Shown here one piece after another: positions 21,237 through 32,335 of a DNA stretch of 64,000 bases. The first letter of the stretch is position 1, and each line of letters starts with the position of its first letter. The position numbers and the translations under genes were made by a program. Origin of the DNA: Plantago ovata. Lineage: Eukaryota; Streptophyta; Magnoliopsida; Lamiales; Plantaginaceae. Under the pieces are notes generated by a model that was given only the letters and a program-made list of their open reading frames with translations, made no database searches and was not told the origin of the DNA. The stretch is taken from the NCBI GenBank assembly GCA_028274465.1, contig CM051458.1, positions 13,655,566 to 13,719,565 on the forward strand, written 5' to 3'.

Positions 21237-24200
21237 TTATCCAAAAATGGGATATTCATTAACATGTTTAAAGCAACGACTAGTGGAAATCCAAGCCTCA
21301 GATTTTTCAATCTTGATTTGTTTTCTTCTTGCTGAGGAACTAGATGTCTTAGGGCCAAAAAACTTTTGACTTTTTCTAGTCAAGTCCACTTTCAAATGTG
21401 GTGTCTTGTTTGGTTTTCCCTTTTGATGAACATAATTTTCAGTAAGTTATTTCCTAGCAAGATTTCTTCTAGTCCTAGAATTTTGAGTATTGTTATTATT
21501 CTTAGACTTTGATTTGTTCATCTCCTTGAAGTATTTTTGCTGACTTTGCTTATACTCATGGAAAAGTTGGTTTTGCTTGTTTTTGTAACCAAGTCCACTT
21601 CTCGGAGTATGCTGAGTTTTTGTCTCAGCAACCTTACTTGATTCAGGTTTGTCAGCGAAAATCTTCTGATTACTTTTGTTAGTAATCTTGCCTTTAGACT
21701 TAACAAATTGCTTTTCAGCAATTTGTTTGGCGGAATGCTTTTCAGCATCCTTTTTCTGATCAGATTACTTTTCAGCAACATGTTTACGTTTTGAAGTCTT
21801 ATTACTTTGAGTAGCAACAGGGGGTTTCTTGGTCATAGGTATTTGATTGCATGTTTCAGCAACCTTAGATTGACCAATTTGATAGACTTCTGGTTGAACA
21901 CTATCAGTAGCACGAACAAAGGTTATTGGTGATTTGTCTTTACTCAAGAGTATCACGTCATCACCTTCATAAGTGGCACCTAAACCTTCCTTCTGAGATG
22001 GATCTCTCAGATAAGAATTTAGTTCTGTCAAAGTGTTACTAGCATTCGCATAAGATTTGAAATTTACTTTCATCTTTTTCAGCTCTTGTATTTCAGCAAG
22101 TAACTTCAGGATTGAAGATTGATATTCTTTCAATTCTGTTGACATTTGAGTGTCTTTCTCTGTAGCTTCAGCAAGTAGTATCTTAAGATACAATATTTCA
22201 GCATCTTTTCGTTCTGATTCATCTTTCAGCAATACGTACTTTTCAGTAGTTTGCTTAGTCAGAAATTCAGCATTCGGTAGTTTCTCTTGCTGTTTGCTCA
22301 GAGTTTTCTCAAATCTTTCCATTTCTCCTTGTATCTTTTCAAGATCAATTTCATTTTCATCATCTGATCTGAGTCAGTGTTACGAGAAATTACCTGATCC
22401 GCCATAAGACATAATTCCATGTTTGACACGTCTGGAAATGCTTCCATAGAGATTCCACAAACTTCTTTTCCAAATTCAACATCCATGGTTGATTCTTCTT
22501 CAGTGTCTGAATCTTCTTCCTCACTTTCTTCAGTGCTAGTGTCTATGCATAAAGCATCAATCTTAGCTTGAAGCTTCTTCTTTTCTACAGCAATCATGGC
22601 CTTTTTGAACTTCTTTCTTTTGTCGGCACTCTTGCCTTTCAGCAAGGGACACTTGGCCTTGAAATGACCAGGTTTCTTGCAGTACAAACAAGGGAATTTT
22701 ACATCCACTACCCCTACTAGACACTCTAATTACGTCTAACCCCCTCTTAGTCAATCTATTACATACGGGTCCAAACTCAGCTTCGTCCGTTGACCAAACT
22801 AAATGGAAATTTAGACCAAACATGGCCTTAGCATTTTTATTGCAACTAGGTCCTTTGTTTCTCCTTGTTAATCGGAGTTGCACAACTCTGATCTGATCGA
22901 TGCTGTAACCTGCTCCGATTTGAACGGAGCTGTGGCGGCAGAGCAAATCGAAGCTGTGCAGCTCCGATTTGCTGTTTTTTCTTTTTTTTATATATATATT
23001 TTTAATTTTTTTTAGTGATATTTAAAAAAAAAATTATTAGGGCTTAGTTGCAATAAAATTTGCGACAAATTTGAAATTTAAAGAAGTTATATGCTTTACG
23101 TTGAATTATTAAGTGCCAAATCGATAAAATTAAAACAATTTGAGGCTAATGTGTAATTAATGAAAATTGGAGTTGTTTGGTCAAAGTCAGAATTCAATAT
23201 TTGACAAAGGATAAAAATGTCTTTACATTGATTTATTCGCCAAAAGTCAAATTCGTGGATTTAGGTGTAATTAAATCTTTCTAACAAGGGTGCTGGATTT
23301 AATTGTTTGGCTAACGAGGGCCTATCCGTAATAAAACGAACTAACAAGGGTAGTATATGTAAGAAGTCCTAGAAACAAAGATCATTTCCTATTGCTGGTT
23401 CTTTAGAGGAAGAGGTGGGCTGAGCTTGCTTATTCAGCGAGCTAGCATCTGTCTTGTATTTGTAGTACTTATTGCCAAGATGCTTTTTCAGCTTCTCCTT
23501 TGCTTTTCTTCTTTCAAGCTCTTTGCTGATAAATTTTCTCATATTTTTAACAGCCAAGGCACTTTCATCAGCATGCTCTTTTTCGTCCTTCTTTTCAGAA
23601 GATGAAACCTTAGTAGCAAGAGCAATGTTCTGCGATTTTTCAGCAGACACATTTTCTCTTTGTTTTGTCTCATAGTTTACAGCCGCAAGGTGAGAGAACA
23701 ACTCTGTTGGAGTGATATTAGGCATTCCTTGACTATAATAAGAAGTTTTGAGTGTGGATCCATTCTTGATTCAAACTTCTGATGATGGTTTTCACCTTCT
23801 CAGAATCTGAATAGAAGTTTCCAGCACCTAAGGCAGCCATTTCACTCACAAGAGTTGTGAACCTGAAATCCAAGTCTTCCAGTGACTCAGCAGTACCTTG
23901 TTTAAAGTTTTGAAACTTTAACTTCAGGACTTCGAGTTTGTTTTCCTTAGTTTGTCAGATCCAGCACACAGATCTTGGATCATCTTCCAAGCTTCCTTAG
24001 CAGTCTTTGCACCACACAGTTTGCACTGTATGGTGTCAGGAGTAGACCGGATAATGAATTTTCTTGCGTGGCCATCAAGACGGAATCTATTGGCTTCATT
24101 AGTAGTCCATTCCTCTCTAGGTTTTGGTACGACTGTGTCGACCGGTTCACCTAAAACGGTTTCCTTTCCACCGACATCTGTGGTTTTATGAGGAAAGCTT

Positions 24201-24283
24201 CTTTCAAGTTTAGTGATCTTGACTGGGCCATCGTTTATGACAGTCACCATCTCATCACTAATAGCCTCAAGATGTAACATCAT
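21237..24283 (-). pseudogene. Copia gag (broken, interrupted by a Mutator-like element)
   Basis: Frames at 24283-23924 and 23725-23369 carry the copia Gag N-terminal domain (IRSTPDTIQCKLCGAKTAKE... and LAAVNYETKQRENV). Frames at 22708-22298 and 22322-21518 carry the zinc knuckle CLYCKKPGHFKAKC and a long Lys/Glu-rich coiled-coil-like region (LKILLAEATEKDTQMSTEL). The Mutator-like insertion falls exactly between the codons leading into the knuckle: removing it and one target copy joins GNDLC to LYCKKPG. Further stops and frameshifts are present. Gag would form the cytoplasmic particle. Confidence 0.85.
22692..23369. mobile_element. Non-autonomous Mutator-like element (678 bp)
   Basis: Ends are inverted: left GGGAATTTTACATCCACTAC, right (reverse complement) GGACTTCTTACATATACTAC, both followed by CC(C/T)T...TAG. 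Flanks are TACAAACAA (22683-22691) and TAGAAACAA (23370-23378), a 9-bp target duplication with one mismatch, as expected for Mutator-like elements. There is no transposase. The interior has AGCTCCGATT-type inverted motifs (22,860-22,970). The TIR resembles that of the element at 34,550-35,444. Confidence 0.85.
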
Positions 24284-24446
24284 GTTGTTTCGTCATTTTT
24301 CATAGTTTTCCAGCTTTAGCAATGGAGCGTATCTTAAAGACATCCTGCAAAAGGCAACAAACTACCAACCTTGATCAAGTATGAGTGATTTACGGAAAGC
24401 ACTTTAAAAGGGGATCTAGGTTCAGTGCAGAAGGAATGAACCTCCT

Positions 24447-24458
24447 GCTCTGATACCA
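24447..24458 (-). other. Primer binding site of the copia element
   Basis: The minus strand reads TGGTATCAGAGC two bases inside the 5' LTR, complementary to the 3' end of initiator tRNA-Met, the standard copia primer. Confidence 0.92.
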
Positions 24459-24460
24459 CT

Positions 24461-25578
24461 TGTTGGTCCCTTTAGACAACAAGTATAGACTAGAGGGGGG
24501 GGGGGTGAATAGTCTCTAAAATGTTTTCGTCGTCTAAAACTTTCTCATCAAGGTGCTTTTACTTTACAGTAAAGAGCTTGTGCTGATACTTAAAACAAAT
24601 TTCTCAGCAAGGTACTTAATACTTGTCCAGTAGTAAGTTTTGCTAATACTTAAATAATCAGAGAGCGAAAGTCTTTCGAAATTAAGTACTTTTGATAAAA
24701 CAACCACTCAGCAGGTTTAAGTAAAACAAATTTAAATCAAGTCAGCTGAGTAAAGGCTTTTTGAGAGAAACTGCAGTAACTAAGATAAAGCTTTGCTGAA
24801 ATGTAAATGCAGTAAGTAAATCACACAAACACTTTATAGTGGTATCTGAGGGTGACGTAATCCCTCAACTAGTCCACTTTGTCCTTGCTAGGACTGAATT
24901 CACTAAGATAGATGATGACGTTCTTTACAACACCTAATCTACTAGAATTCCAGAAACCAAAGCACCCTTGCTTTGTTTCCAACCTAACCAGAGAACTATA
25001 ACCTTGTTCTCCACCAAACTTGGGACACTTATCAGCAAATCCTTGCTTGATTAGTTCCCCCTGAATTTCACGCCTAAAAGGGTGTTTTATCAGTTAGAGA
25101 GGTTTTGGGTGAAGATTACTTATGAGATTAACTTTTCAGTTAATACCAAGTAATCTTAAGAAACTCAACTGAATAAATTTTCAGTTATAAGTATATTGTT
25201 TCTTGTTTAGGAGAAAGAATACTTAACCAATTTCTTAGCTAAAGTTCTACTTCTTCACAAGTAGCTTTTATTTCAAGCTTAAGTCTTGGGTCGGATCTTT
25301 AGACAGTAATGAGCTTAAGAAAGATGTGAGTTTGAAAGCACAAGGGAGTGTAAGATCACGTTGTTGACACACTTTCTTACACTGCCTAAGGGTCTCTATT
25401 TATAGTGATTTCTTGATGACACACTTTCTTTCACTGCCTAAGTCTTCATCAAATGTTCCTCTTTTACAATGTCCTTTAAAAATCTTAATTTTTCCTATGA
25501 ACCTTAAGAGTACTAATCACATGACTGATCTTAATTTAGCATGGTAATCCGTTCATCAAAATTACAAGTTTCCTAACA
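24461..25578 (-). repeat. 5' LTR of the copia element
   Basis: 1,118 bp from TGTTGGTCCC to TTTCCTAACA in plus orientation. It contains the same blocks as the two solo LTRs (36316-37962 and 49037-50613) but is about 500 bp shorter. A TATA box, minus-strand CTATAAATAG at 25396-25405, marks the promoter. A G-run of about a dozen bases lies near 24,497. The adjoining CACTA exon sequence begins at 25579. Confidence 0.92.
25396..25405 (-). promoter_or_regulatory. TATA box in copia 5' LTR
   Basis: Minus strand CTATAAATAG, conserved in the solo LTRs near 37,208-37,222 and 49,942-49,955. Transcription of the copia element would start about 30 bp downstream (lower coordinates). Confidence 0.65.
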
Positions 25579-27059
25579 ATGGCGTTCTGTTGCTCGACCG
25601 TGAGCTCAGGGCGGTTCTCAGTCCTGGCCAGGTAATCCTCCTGAAAATTCAAAAAAACAAGAATTAGTCATTGAAGAAGCACATAAATAAATGTTTAGGA
25701 ATGGAAAAAAAAACTTGCCGCGACTTTCTTGCTACGATCATCACGGAAGGTCAGCTGCCCGTTGTCATCGTACTTCCCGTGGCACTCACAGAAGTGCTCC
25801 CACATCGTCGGCTCCCTCACCTCCGATATCTTCATCGAATATAGACAAATTAATTAATATATAGACAGATTAATTAATGATTGAAAAAAGACTTTAAACA
25901 CAAAGAAACTATTAGAAAGTAACTCAATTCAATAATAACTTAGCGCATCAAGGTGTCGTACCAACTGGGATTTCGAACCCGGTTTATGAAAGATCATGCC
26001 TGTCCCATCTTGTGGATTATGGCCCCGGTTCGCGATGTTCTGCTCCGACAGCTTATGGACTTCAGGGTCCTCGTCCCAATACCTGATCCACGCGGGCCAC
26101 TCGTCCTCCCCAATCCATCCTGCCTCTTCCAGCTCTTCTTGATCTTAGCAATCTTCTTCTGGAAGGCATCGGAGCCTTCATGTTCGAAGCAATACCACAA
26201 CTTCAACTTGAACTTGTTGGGGAGGAAGAACTTCTCCTACATTTCACAAATTATCCACACTTTAACAGGACATATAACCCAAAAAAATTACGCATTGTCC
26301 GAGTACAACTAACAACACGGTGACTAGCATATCACCCAAACAAATTACACATTGTCCTAGTACAACTAAAAACATGGTGACTAACATGTCACCCAAACAA
26401 ATTACACATTGTCCTAGTACAATTAACTACACGGTGACTAACATATCACCCAAGTAAAGTGGATAACATACCACTCAAACAAATTAGAACATAACATAAA
26501 CAAATTAGAACATAACATAAAATAAAGCGTACAAGAAATTAAGATCACTAACCTCGAGAGCATTCCACATCTCCACCTTCCTATACAGAGAGTATGCCAC
26601 TAGCTCCCTTTGGCAGAAGATCCATGGTCTTCGTGGCTTCCTTGCTGATGAGCTTAGCAGCCTCCTCGGCATCAGCATGTTGCAATGACATACATACACA
26701 AATAAAACTGTTACAAAATACTTTTAAAAAAAATGCAATTATAAGTAAAAATTATTGATGTACTTACACATTCCCAGGCATGGGCCACACAACAAGCTTC
26801 ACATGCATCTTCACACCCTTTGTGTACTCCTCCAGGGTGAAGCCATCATCCAGAAAGTTTTCAAAAACGTCGGATGGGCCAGTAAACCCCGCACTGCTTC
26901 TCGACCGCTGGCCAGGCTCCGAGGTCTCATTAACATGTGGCACCCCGAGTCCGACTGAGAATTGGGGGTGCGGAATGGCGAGTCCGGCTCAGACTCGCTA
27001 GCGGGGTAGCTATGGCTGCTGGCGGCCAAAAGCTTCTCCAGTCTCTGTGGCCTCGACAT
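25579..27059 (-). pseudogene. CACTA 2 TNPA-like gene, Ptta/En-Spm transposase family, interrupted by copia
   Basis: At least five minus-strand exons can be read, with fitting splice sites. The first begins MSRPQRLEKLLAASSHSYPA (27059 down to about 26,775). Next is an exon at about 26,690-26,553 ending LYRKVEMWNALE at a GTTAGTG donor. Another starts after the acceptor AAATGTAG (26,238) and contains DEWPAWIRYWDEDPEVHKLS and NIANRGHNPQDGTGMIFHKP, typical of the 'plant transposase (Ptta/En/Spm family)' domain; the frame shifts once within it. A further exon holds EHFCECHGKYDDNGQLTF (about 25,830-25,720). The last starts after TTTTCAG near 25,640 with EDYLARTENRPELTVEQQNA and is cut at 25,579 by the copia LTR. 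TNPA proteins bind subterminal repeats. The insertion makes it a pseudogene. Confidence 0.75.
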
Positions 27060-28020
27060 TATCTACAAGTTAAACGTCCAAACAACAAGTGTTAGAAACA
27101 ACTTCCGAAAAAAAAAAGGAGCATTTTACAACAAATGTTGTAAACTGTTAGAAACAACAAATGCTACATTTTTAAAATTGAGAATTTTAAACTCACAGGG
27201 TTTACAGCTCCATTTTGGAGCTGTAAAATGCACCAAAATGGAGCTGTAAACTCTCCGAGTTTACAGCTCCAAATGGGGGTGCAAAATGATCCAAAATGGA
27301 GCATTTTACGTCTCCATTTAGAGCTGTAAGCCTCAACAAAATCAAACAGAGCAAACTAACATCAAACAGATCATGATTAACCAAAGTCTACATGTATCAA
27401 ACAGTACATGATTAACCAATATTACCGGCACCCATTTTCATCTTCTAAGAGAATACTATAAATCACAAACAAAAATGAAATGAATATTGATAGAAGAAAC
27501 GAATATTGCCCATGAGACAGTCCCCGGTCCTAACCCTACCTAACCAGCACCCAAAATTTTCACTACCACCAGGTGTTTGCTAAAAGTTTGAATCTTAAGC
27601 TAGAATGGATATTGATAGAAGAAACGAAAAATGAAAGCATCAAAGCTGCCATGGAGAAAAATGAAACGAAAATAGAGTGAAAAAAATTAATTGAATTGAA
27701 AACTGAGATTTGAATTGAATTGAAAGCACTTACCAGTGGACGAAGAGAAGAATTGATTGATCGGAAAAGAGAAGGACGACGAGTGGCCTGTGGCGGTGCG
27801 GTGGTGGCCGAAATCGAGCAGTGGTGGCGAAATTGGGCGGTGGTGGTGGGGAAATCGACTAAGACAATTTTGATGGTGGGAAAATCGGGCAGTGGTGGTG
27901 GTCGGGGAGGGCGGTGGTGGCGAAATGGCTCGGTGGTGGGCGGAGGATTAGGGATTTTGGAGTAATAGAGAAAGGGGGAAATGGAGGAGAAGAAGAAGAT
28001 CCCCCGATCTGTATATAAAA
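27060..28020. other. CACTA 2 non-coding 5' part
   Basis: No gene that I can support. It includes a cluster of inverted TACAGCTCC/GGAGCTGTA phrases (27,205-27,330) and a G-rich GGTGG repeat stretch (27,790-27,960) that gives spurious open frames on both strands. A comparable G-rich stretch lies at the equivalent place in CACTA element 3 (44,240-44,330). Confidence 0.5.
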
Positions 28021-28282
28021 TATAGCTATCCGTCGCCATATAATTATTTTATTTTTTTTTCATTTTTTTTAATTTAAAACATATTCTGGTCAACTCATAT
28101 AGCGACCGATGAGGCTACCCGTCTTCATTGTAGTGATGGATAAACCTTATCCGTTGCTAATCTTTAGCCGGATTTTCTCTCCAAAGGCGCGAACTGATCT
28201 TATAGCGCAGTTCGTCGCTAAATAGCGATGGATGCGATCCGTATCTAGTAGTCCGTCGCTAAATGGTTGATTTCTTTTAGTG

Positions 28283-28820
28283 TATATACAAATGAAAGTT
28301 TCCAATCATCTAGTTCCATCAACTACTGCCTAATGAGAGCCACCAGAGGTCGATGAACCCGCACCGGATGCACCTCCCTGTTCAAGCAAACAACAACATA
28401 TTTGGAGTCCGTATGAATCTCAATATCTTTAATGTTAAACTGTAAAACTGAACACAAGCCATGATATAAACCATATAACTCTGCCAAATGATTATTAGCA
28501 TGACCTATGAAATAGGAGAACTCACGAATAAAGTTATCTGCTCGATTTCTAGTCAAACCACCACAGCCGGACTTGCCTTTATCTTGCAAACACGAACCGT
28601 CGAAATTTAAAATCCATTGTTGAGAAGATAAAGGTTTCCAATTACACAATATAGTTATGGTGCGACTAGGGATCTTACCAGAGAAACATACCTGTGACTG
28701 TTTTTTAAGAGCCAAACCATTCCTCAATGACCAACTATTTATCAGGTTGAGTTGTGTCTCTGAGTTACAAGTGAAACTATTTATCACATCAAATAAGGAC
28801 CAACTATGCCAGTCCCAATT
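28283..28820 (-). pseudogene. Old LINE, RNase H part (3' piece)
   Basis: The minus frame 28787-28323 encodes an RNase H domain of the plant LINE/RVT_3 type: WILNFDGSCLQDKGKSGCGG, then HANNHLAELYGLYHGLCSVL and IEIHTDSKYVVVCLN. The expected acidic residues D (NFDGS), E (LAELYG) and D (HTDSKY) are visible. The domain sits at the C-terminus of LINE ORF2 and removes RNA from RNA-DNA hybrids. The reading continues beyond the inserted block, at 34,077. The 3' tail lies beyond CACTA element 2 and outside the window. Confidence 0.82.
28806..28820 (+). repeat. 15-bp target site duplication, left copy
   Basis: ATGCCAGTCCCAATT here is repeated exactly at 34062-34076. Directly inside the left copy is a T-run, the poly(A) of a minus-strand LINE. 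This defines 28,821-34,061 as a LINE-type insertion. Confidence 0.9.
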
Positions 28821-29564
28821 TTTTATTTTTTTTTAAACGGCCAAATAATATTAATAGTAAAAGAGCATAAGAAATGCTCAAGAGAGTACAACGAGAGTTA
28901 ACAAACAAACCACGAGGCATCCAACCTAACCTCAACCTAAAGAACCTTTCCAAAGCACAAGCGCCCAAAACAAAAAGGTGCACTACCAAGGCAACACCAA
29001 GACTTTACATCGACACCCAAACTTTTTTTTTTTTTTCTTTTTTCTTGAATCGGCTAAAATTTTATTAATAAACTCGAGTATAAGAGATGCTCATGAAAGA
29101 TAATGTCCATAACCGAAACAACAAAGAAAAACTGAAGCCATAAAAAGGCCAAAGAAAAATAAAGAACAGGAGGATAAAACAAGAGCCTCCCCGGAGTACA
29201 AATTGACCTCAAACAAAACAAAACAAAGATGAGCTAGCCAGGAAGTCTTTAAAGACCAAACAAGCTTGTCAATCCAAGGCATCAGCGAGAGAGGACAGTA
29301 GTAAAATCAGCAAAACAGGCCACGAAGAGTACCGTGGACATGGTCACAACCCAAGCCGGTAAGAAGAGCCACGGACCCACAAGGACAAGTCAAAACATAG
29401 AGTAAGCATTTTAAAATAATTTTTCTATACTCCAACCAAACGCCGGTTTCCTTAACGCGGTGGAGAATAGTCTATTCCTCACTCCATGTTTGAACTCCTC
29501 CCACCAAAGACGACAAAGCAACGGGAACACCTTTTCGCCTCTTGCGGTCACGCTCCTACACCCT

Positions 29565-30078
29565 ATGTCAGAAAATTGTACTTAAAAGGAGCAACTTTAA
29601 GATAGGAACATCCGAAGCTTCATCAAACGCCTAGGTCCATCCTAGTTAATGTGGGATGACTATGACTTATGTTTTACTATCCCTCCTCTTAAGTACAACA
29701 TAACCAACAAGTGGCAAGAAATTTAAGGCCACACCAACAAGAGGAAGACAAGAGTCATCCAACCTAAGCAAGCAAAGAAGACAAAGAAGAGATAAAGTGA
29801 GTAACGATCAAGGAGAAAAACGCCTTTCAATCATCCGCCAAAAAGGTCCAAACCAACGGCTCGCCACCTAAGAGACAAAGACATCAAATACAAACCCCTG
29901 TTAGAAATATTAGCTAAAGAAGAACCTCCCCCCACTGTCACCCTTCATAATCGGCTTCTCCCCTATCTACCAATCCTCCTAAACAACCATATTCAAACAT
30001 AATCTCAGCTCCCCAAACACGAGCTAATTTGATGATAACTCTTCAACTCACCTTTCCCCTTAAGCCACCACCAACACC
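29565..30078. other. LINE 2 3' untranslated part
   Basis: No gene seen. It contains the short phrase CACCCTATGTCAGAAAATTG and later AAGTGGCAAGAAATTTAAGG, both of which have counterparts around the LTR-like segment at 32,847-33,700. The two LINE 3' regions are therefore related to each other. Confidence 0.45.
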
Positions 30079-32335
30079 TCATTTAATATTTTCCACCACA
30101 TGCCCCGGGTTTTCCTCATCTCCTTTAAAAGATAAAGCATTTCTAGCTAGCCACAAGCTCCATAAAGAGAAATGCCAAAACACAAGCCAAACTTTCTTAT
30201 TATCTCTAGGTGCCACATTAACAAAAGCTTCTAAAGCTTCCTCAAGAGAATCCCCCAAAGGGCAAGTGATACCCAACCACTCGAAAATTAGCTCCCACAC
30301 CCTTCTAGCGAAACTCAATAGAACATGACTCGAAGTCTCCTCCCCCCACCACACCTTTTTCAACGAAAGTCTTCATCACTAAAGAATATTCCTCTTCTCT
30401 TCAAATTAACCTTCGTTGGAAGCCTATCTTGGATTGCCTTCCACACAAAGACATTGATGCTCAAAGGTACATACTTATTCCAAACCTCTTTGATTTATCT
30501 TGCCATCAACTCCACACCTTCACCTTCATCTATAGCCTTATAACCCTCCCTTGTCGTATAACTCTCTTCATTCCCTCCTCTCCACATCCATCTATCTTTT
30601 TCTCCCACACGAATAGGATTCAACACCACCCACTCTCTTAGATCCTCTTCTTCCTTCTTTTCCCATTCAAACATCTCCCTTCTCCACACTCCCTCAAAAA
30701 CACCCACCCCATTTCTCCACGAGAGACTTTATTCCACCTTACAAAGTTTCTTACAATCAAGAGAATAAAGTCTAGGGAATGTATCTTTGAGAGTACCCCT
30801 CCTCCCCCCCCCCCAACTATCCTCCCAAAATAAGGTGTCTTTCCCATCTCCAATCACCCGTTTACACCGAATTTTAAACCACTCACTTGCCCCCACCGAC
30901 ACAACAATATTTCTCCACCAATCCGACCATTTGCTCAAGGGATTTCTTCCACTTAAGATCATATCAACATTCTCCTTCCAACTACCATACTTGGATTCCA
31001 ATACCTTTTGTCAAAGATCGTTCCCCCAATCAACACTTTCCAAGCCCACCGGCTTAATAGTGCTAAGTTGAAAAGATGAAGGTCTTTCAAACCTAGGCCA
31101 CCTTTTTCCTTGGTCAAGAAAACCTTGTCCCATGAGACCCAAGCAATCTTCTTTTTCTCTTTCTCTCCCTCCCCCCCCCCCCCCCAAAGGAAATTCCTTT
31201 GTAGTGCTTTCAACTCCTTTCCCACTCCAACCGGCATTTTGAAAAAGGATAAGTAATAAAGGGGAAGAGCGTTAAGGACCGCTTTAGTGAGAACCAATCT
31301 CCCACCGAGGGAGAGGAACTTGTTTTCAAAAACTCCTAATCTCCTTGAAAAACTCTCTTTTACCCCTTTCCACATCTTTTTGTCTCTAGCTACTCCACCA
31401 ATAGGCAAGCCTAAATAGATGAAAGGTAAATGCCCAACTTCACACTTGAGAGCACTCACCCAATCCTTCAAGTCTTCTTCCTCCACCCTCACTCCGAAAA
31501 GATTGCATTTTTTGAAGTTGATCTTCAAGCCCGACAAAAGTTCAAAAAGATGTAACACTCCTTTTACCACCTTGATGTTCTCCAAAGAAGCCTCCCCAAG
31601 GATTAAGGAGTCGTCGGCAAATTGAAGATGAGAGATGGGAATTTCATCTTTCCCACCTCTACGGTTTGAATTTTCCATCTCACAAGCCTTAGACAAGAGC
31701 CTACTTAAGCATTCGGCTACTATAAGATACAAGAAAGGAGAAAGGGGATCTCCTTGTCTTAATGCTCTCTTAAGTTCGAACTCCTTGGTTGGGCACCCGT
31801 TTAATAAGATAGAAGTTGTGACCGTAGTGACACACTCCTTCATCCACTTGATCCAAGTTTCCCCGAAACCAAACACTTTCATACAATCAAAAAGAGCTAC
31901 CAAATTGACCAAGTCATAGGACTTTTCAAAGTCGATCTTCAAAAGAAAGATTTTCTTCTTTTTCTTCTTGGCTTCATCCAACACCTCGTTTGCTATGAGG
32001 ACCCCATCCAATATGTTACGATTTCCAATGAAGGCCGATTGATTACACTCGATCACCTCTTCCAACACTTTACTAAGTCTTGTGGCAAGGACTTTGGATA
32101 CCACCTTGTATAAACTTCCCACCAAGGAGATAGGCTTATAATATCCCAACCCCATCGGACTTGGTCTCTTTGGATTAAGGGTTATGAAAGTACTATTGAT
32201 GATGCCCTTGCAAAGTCTTCCATTTGAGTGGAATTCTTCGAAAACCTTCAATAAATCCTCTTTCACAATGTCCCAACAATGTTTGAAGAAAAGACCTCCA
32301 AAATCATCCGGCCCCGGACTTTTATCGTTGCCACA
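30079..32335 (-). pseudogene. LINE 2 ORF2: reverse transcriptase and zf-RVT (broken)
   Basis: The main minus frame (32,335 down to about 30,990) gives an almost continuous LINE reverse transcriptase: KSPGPDDFGGLFFKHCW, RPISLVGS-type block (YKPISLVGSLYKVVSKVLA), ALRQGDPLSPFLYLIVAECL, and the catalytic SHLQFADDSLIL (FADD). The connection region follows (LPFIYLGLPIGGVARDKKMW, GGRLVLTKAVLNALPLYYLS). The C-terminal zf-RVT region continues in shifted frames at 31,001-30,729, 30,853-30,495 and 30,363-30,079 (VWLVFWHFSLWSLWLARNAL). The endonuclease end is missing and the RNase H end is not seen. ORF2 copies LINE RNA at the nicked target. Frameshifts coincide with homopolymer C-runs at 30,805 and 31,170, so some could be sequencing artefacts. 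Confidence 0.88.

Larger units (their letters stand above)
4913..25578 (-). mobile_element. SIRE/Maximus-like Ty1-copia retrotransposon with long extra ORF region
   Basis: The order on the minus strand is 5' LTR (25578-24461), Met-tRNA-type PBS, gag with zinc knuckle, protease, integrase, reverse transcriptase, RNase H, spacer, a roughly 5.5-kb extra coding region, polypurine tract, and the start of the 3' LTR (5003-4913). Protease and integrase before RT, plus YADD, identify Ty1-copia. The extra region after pol is typical of the SIRE/Maximus lineage. Every long frame is interrupted, so this copy is dead. It carries a gypsy element (11711-17964), a Mutator-like element (22692-23369) and a LINE in its 3' LTR, and itself sits in a CACTA exon. 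Confidence 0.9.
25579..28282 (-). mobile_element. CACTA element 2 (right part)
   Basis: The right terminus at 28265-28282 reads on the minus strand CACTAAAAGAAATCAACC. Inside it are ATCCGTCGC/GCGATGGAT subterminal repeats (28,025-28,260). TNPA-like exons occupy 25,579-27,059. The left side is cut within an exon by the copia LTR, so the remainder should lie left of the window beyond the copia element. The flanking 3 bp after the terminus are TAT. The element is inserted downstream of the RNase H of an older LINE. Confidence 0.85.
29023..32335 (-). mobile_element. LINE 2, 5'-truncated, minus strand
   Basis: The 3' tail is the T-run at about 29,023-29,042. The 3' untranslated region runs to about 30,080 and holds a stem-loop (29,076-29,092). 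Reverse transcriptase and zf-RVT coding follow to about 32,335, where the LINE coding sequence stops abruptly and LINE 3'-UTR-like sequence resumes, the mark of 5' truncation. I could not identify a target duplication for this inner insertion. Confidence 0.7.

Noticed and set aside
24493-24508. G-run in the copia LTR as a functional quadruplex
   Set aside because: It is a single homopolymer of varying length among the three LTR copies; no separated G-tracts, and length may be a sequencing artefact.
27563-28039. 158-aa minus-strand ORF upstream of CACTA 2 exons
   Set aside because: Low-complexity Pro/His/Arg-rich translation of a G-rich repeat stretch; the opposite strand is open too. No domain.
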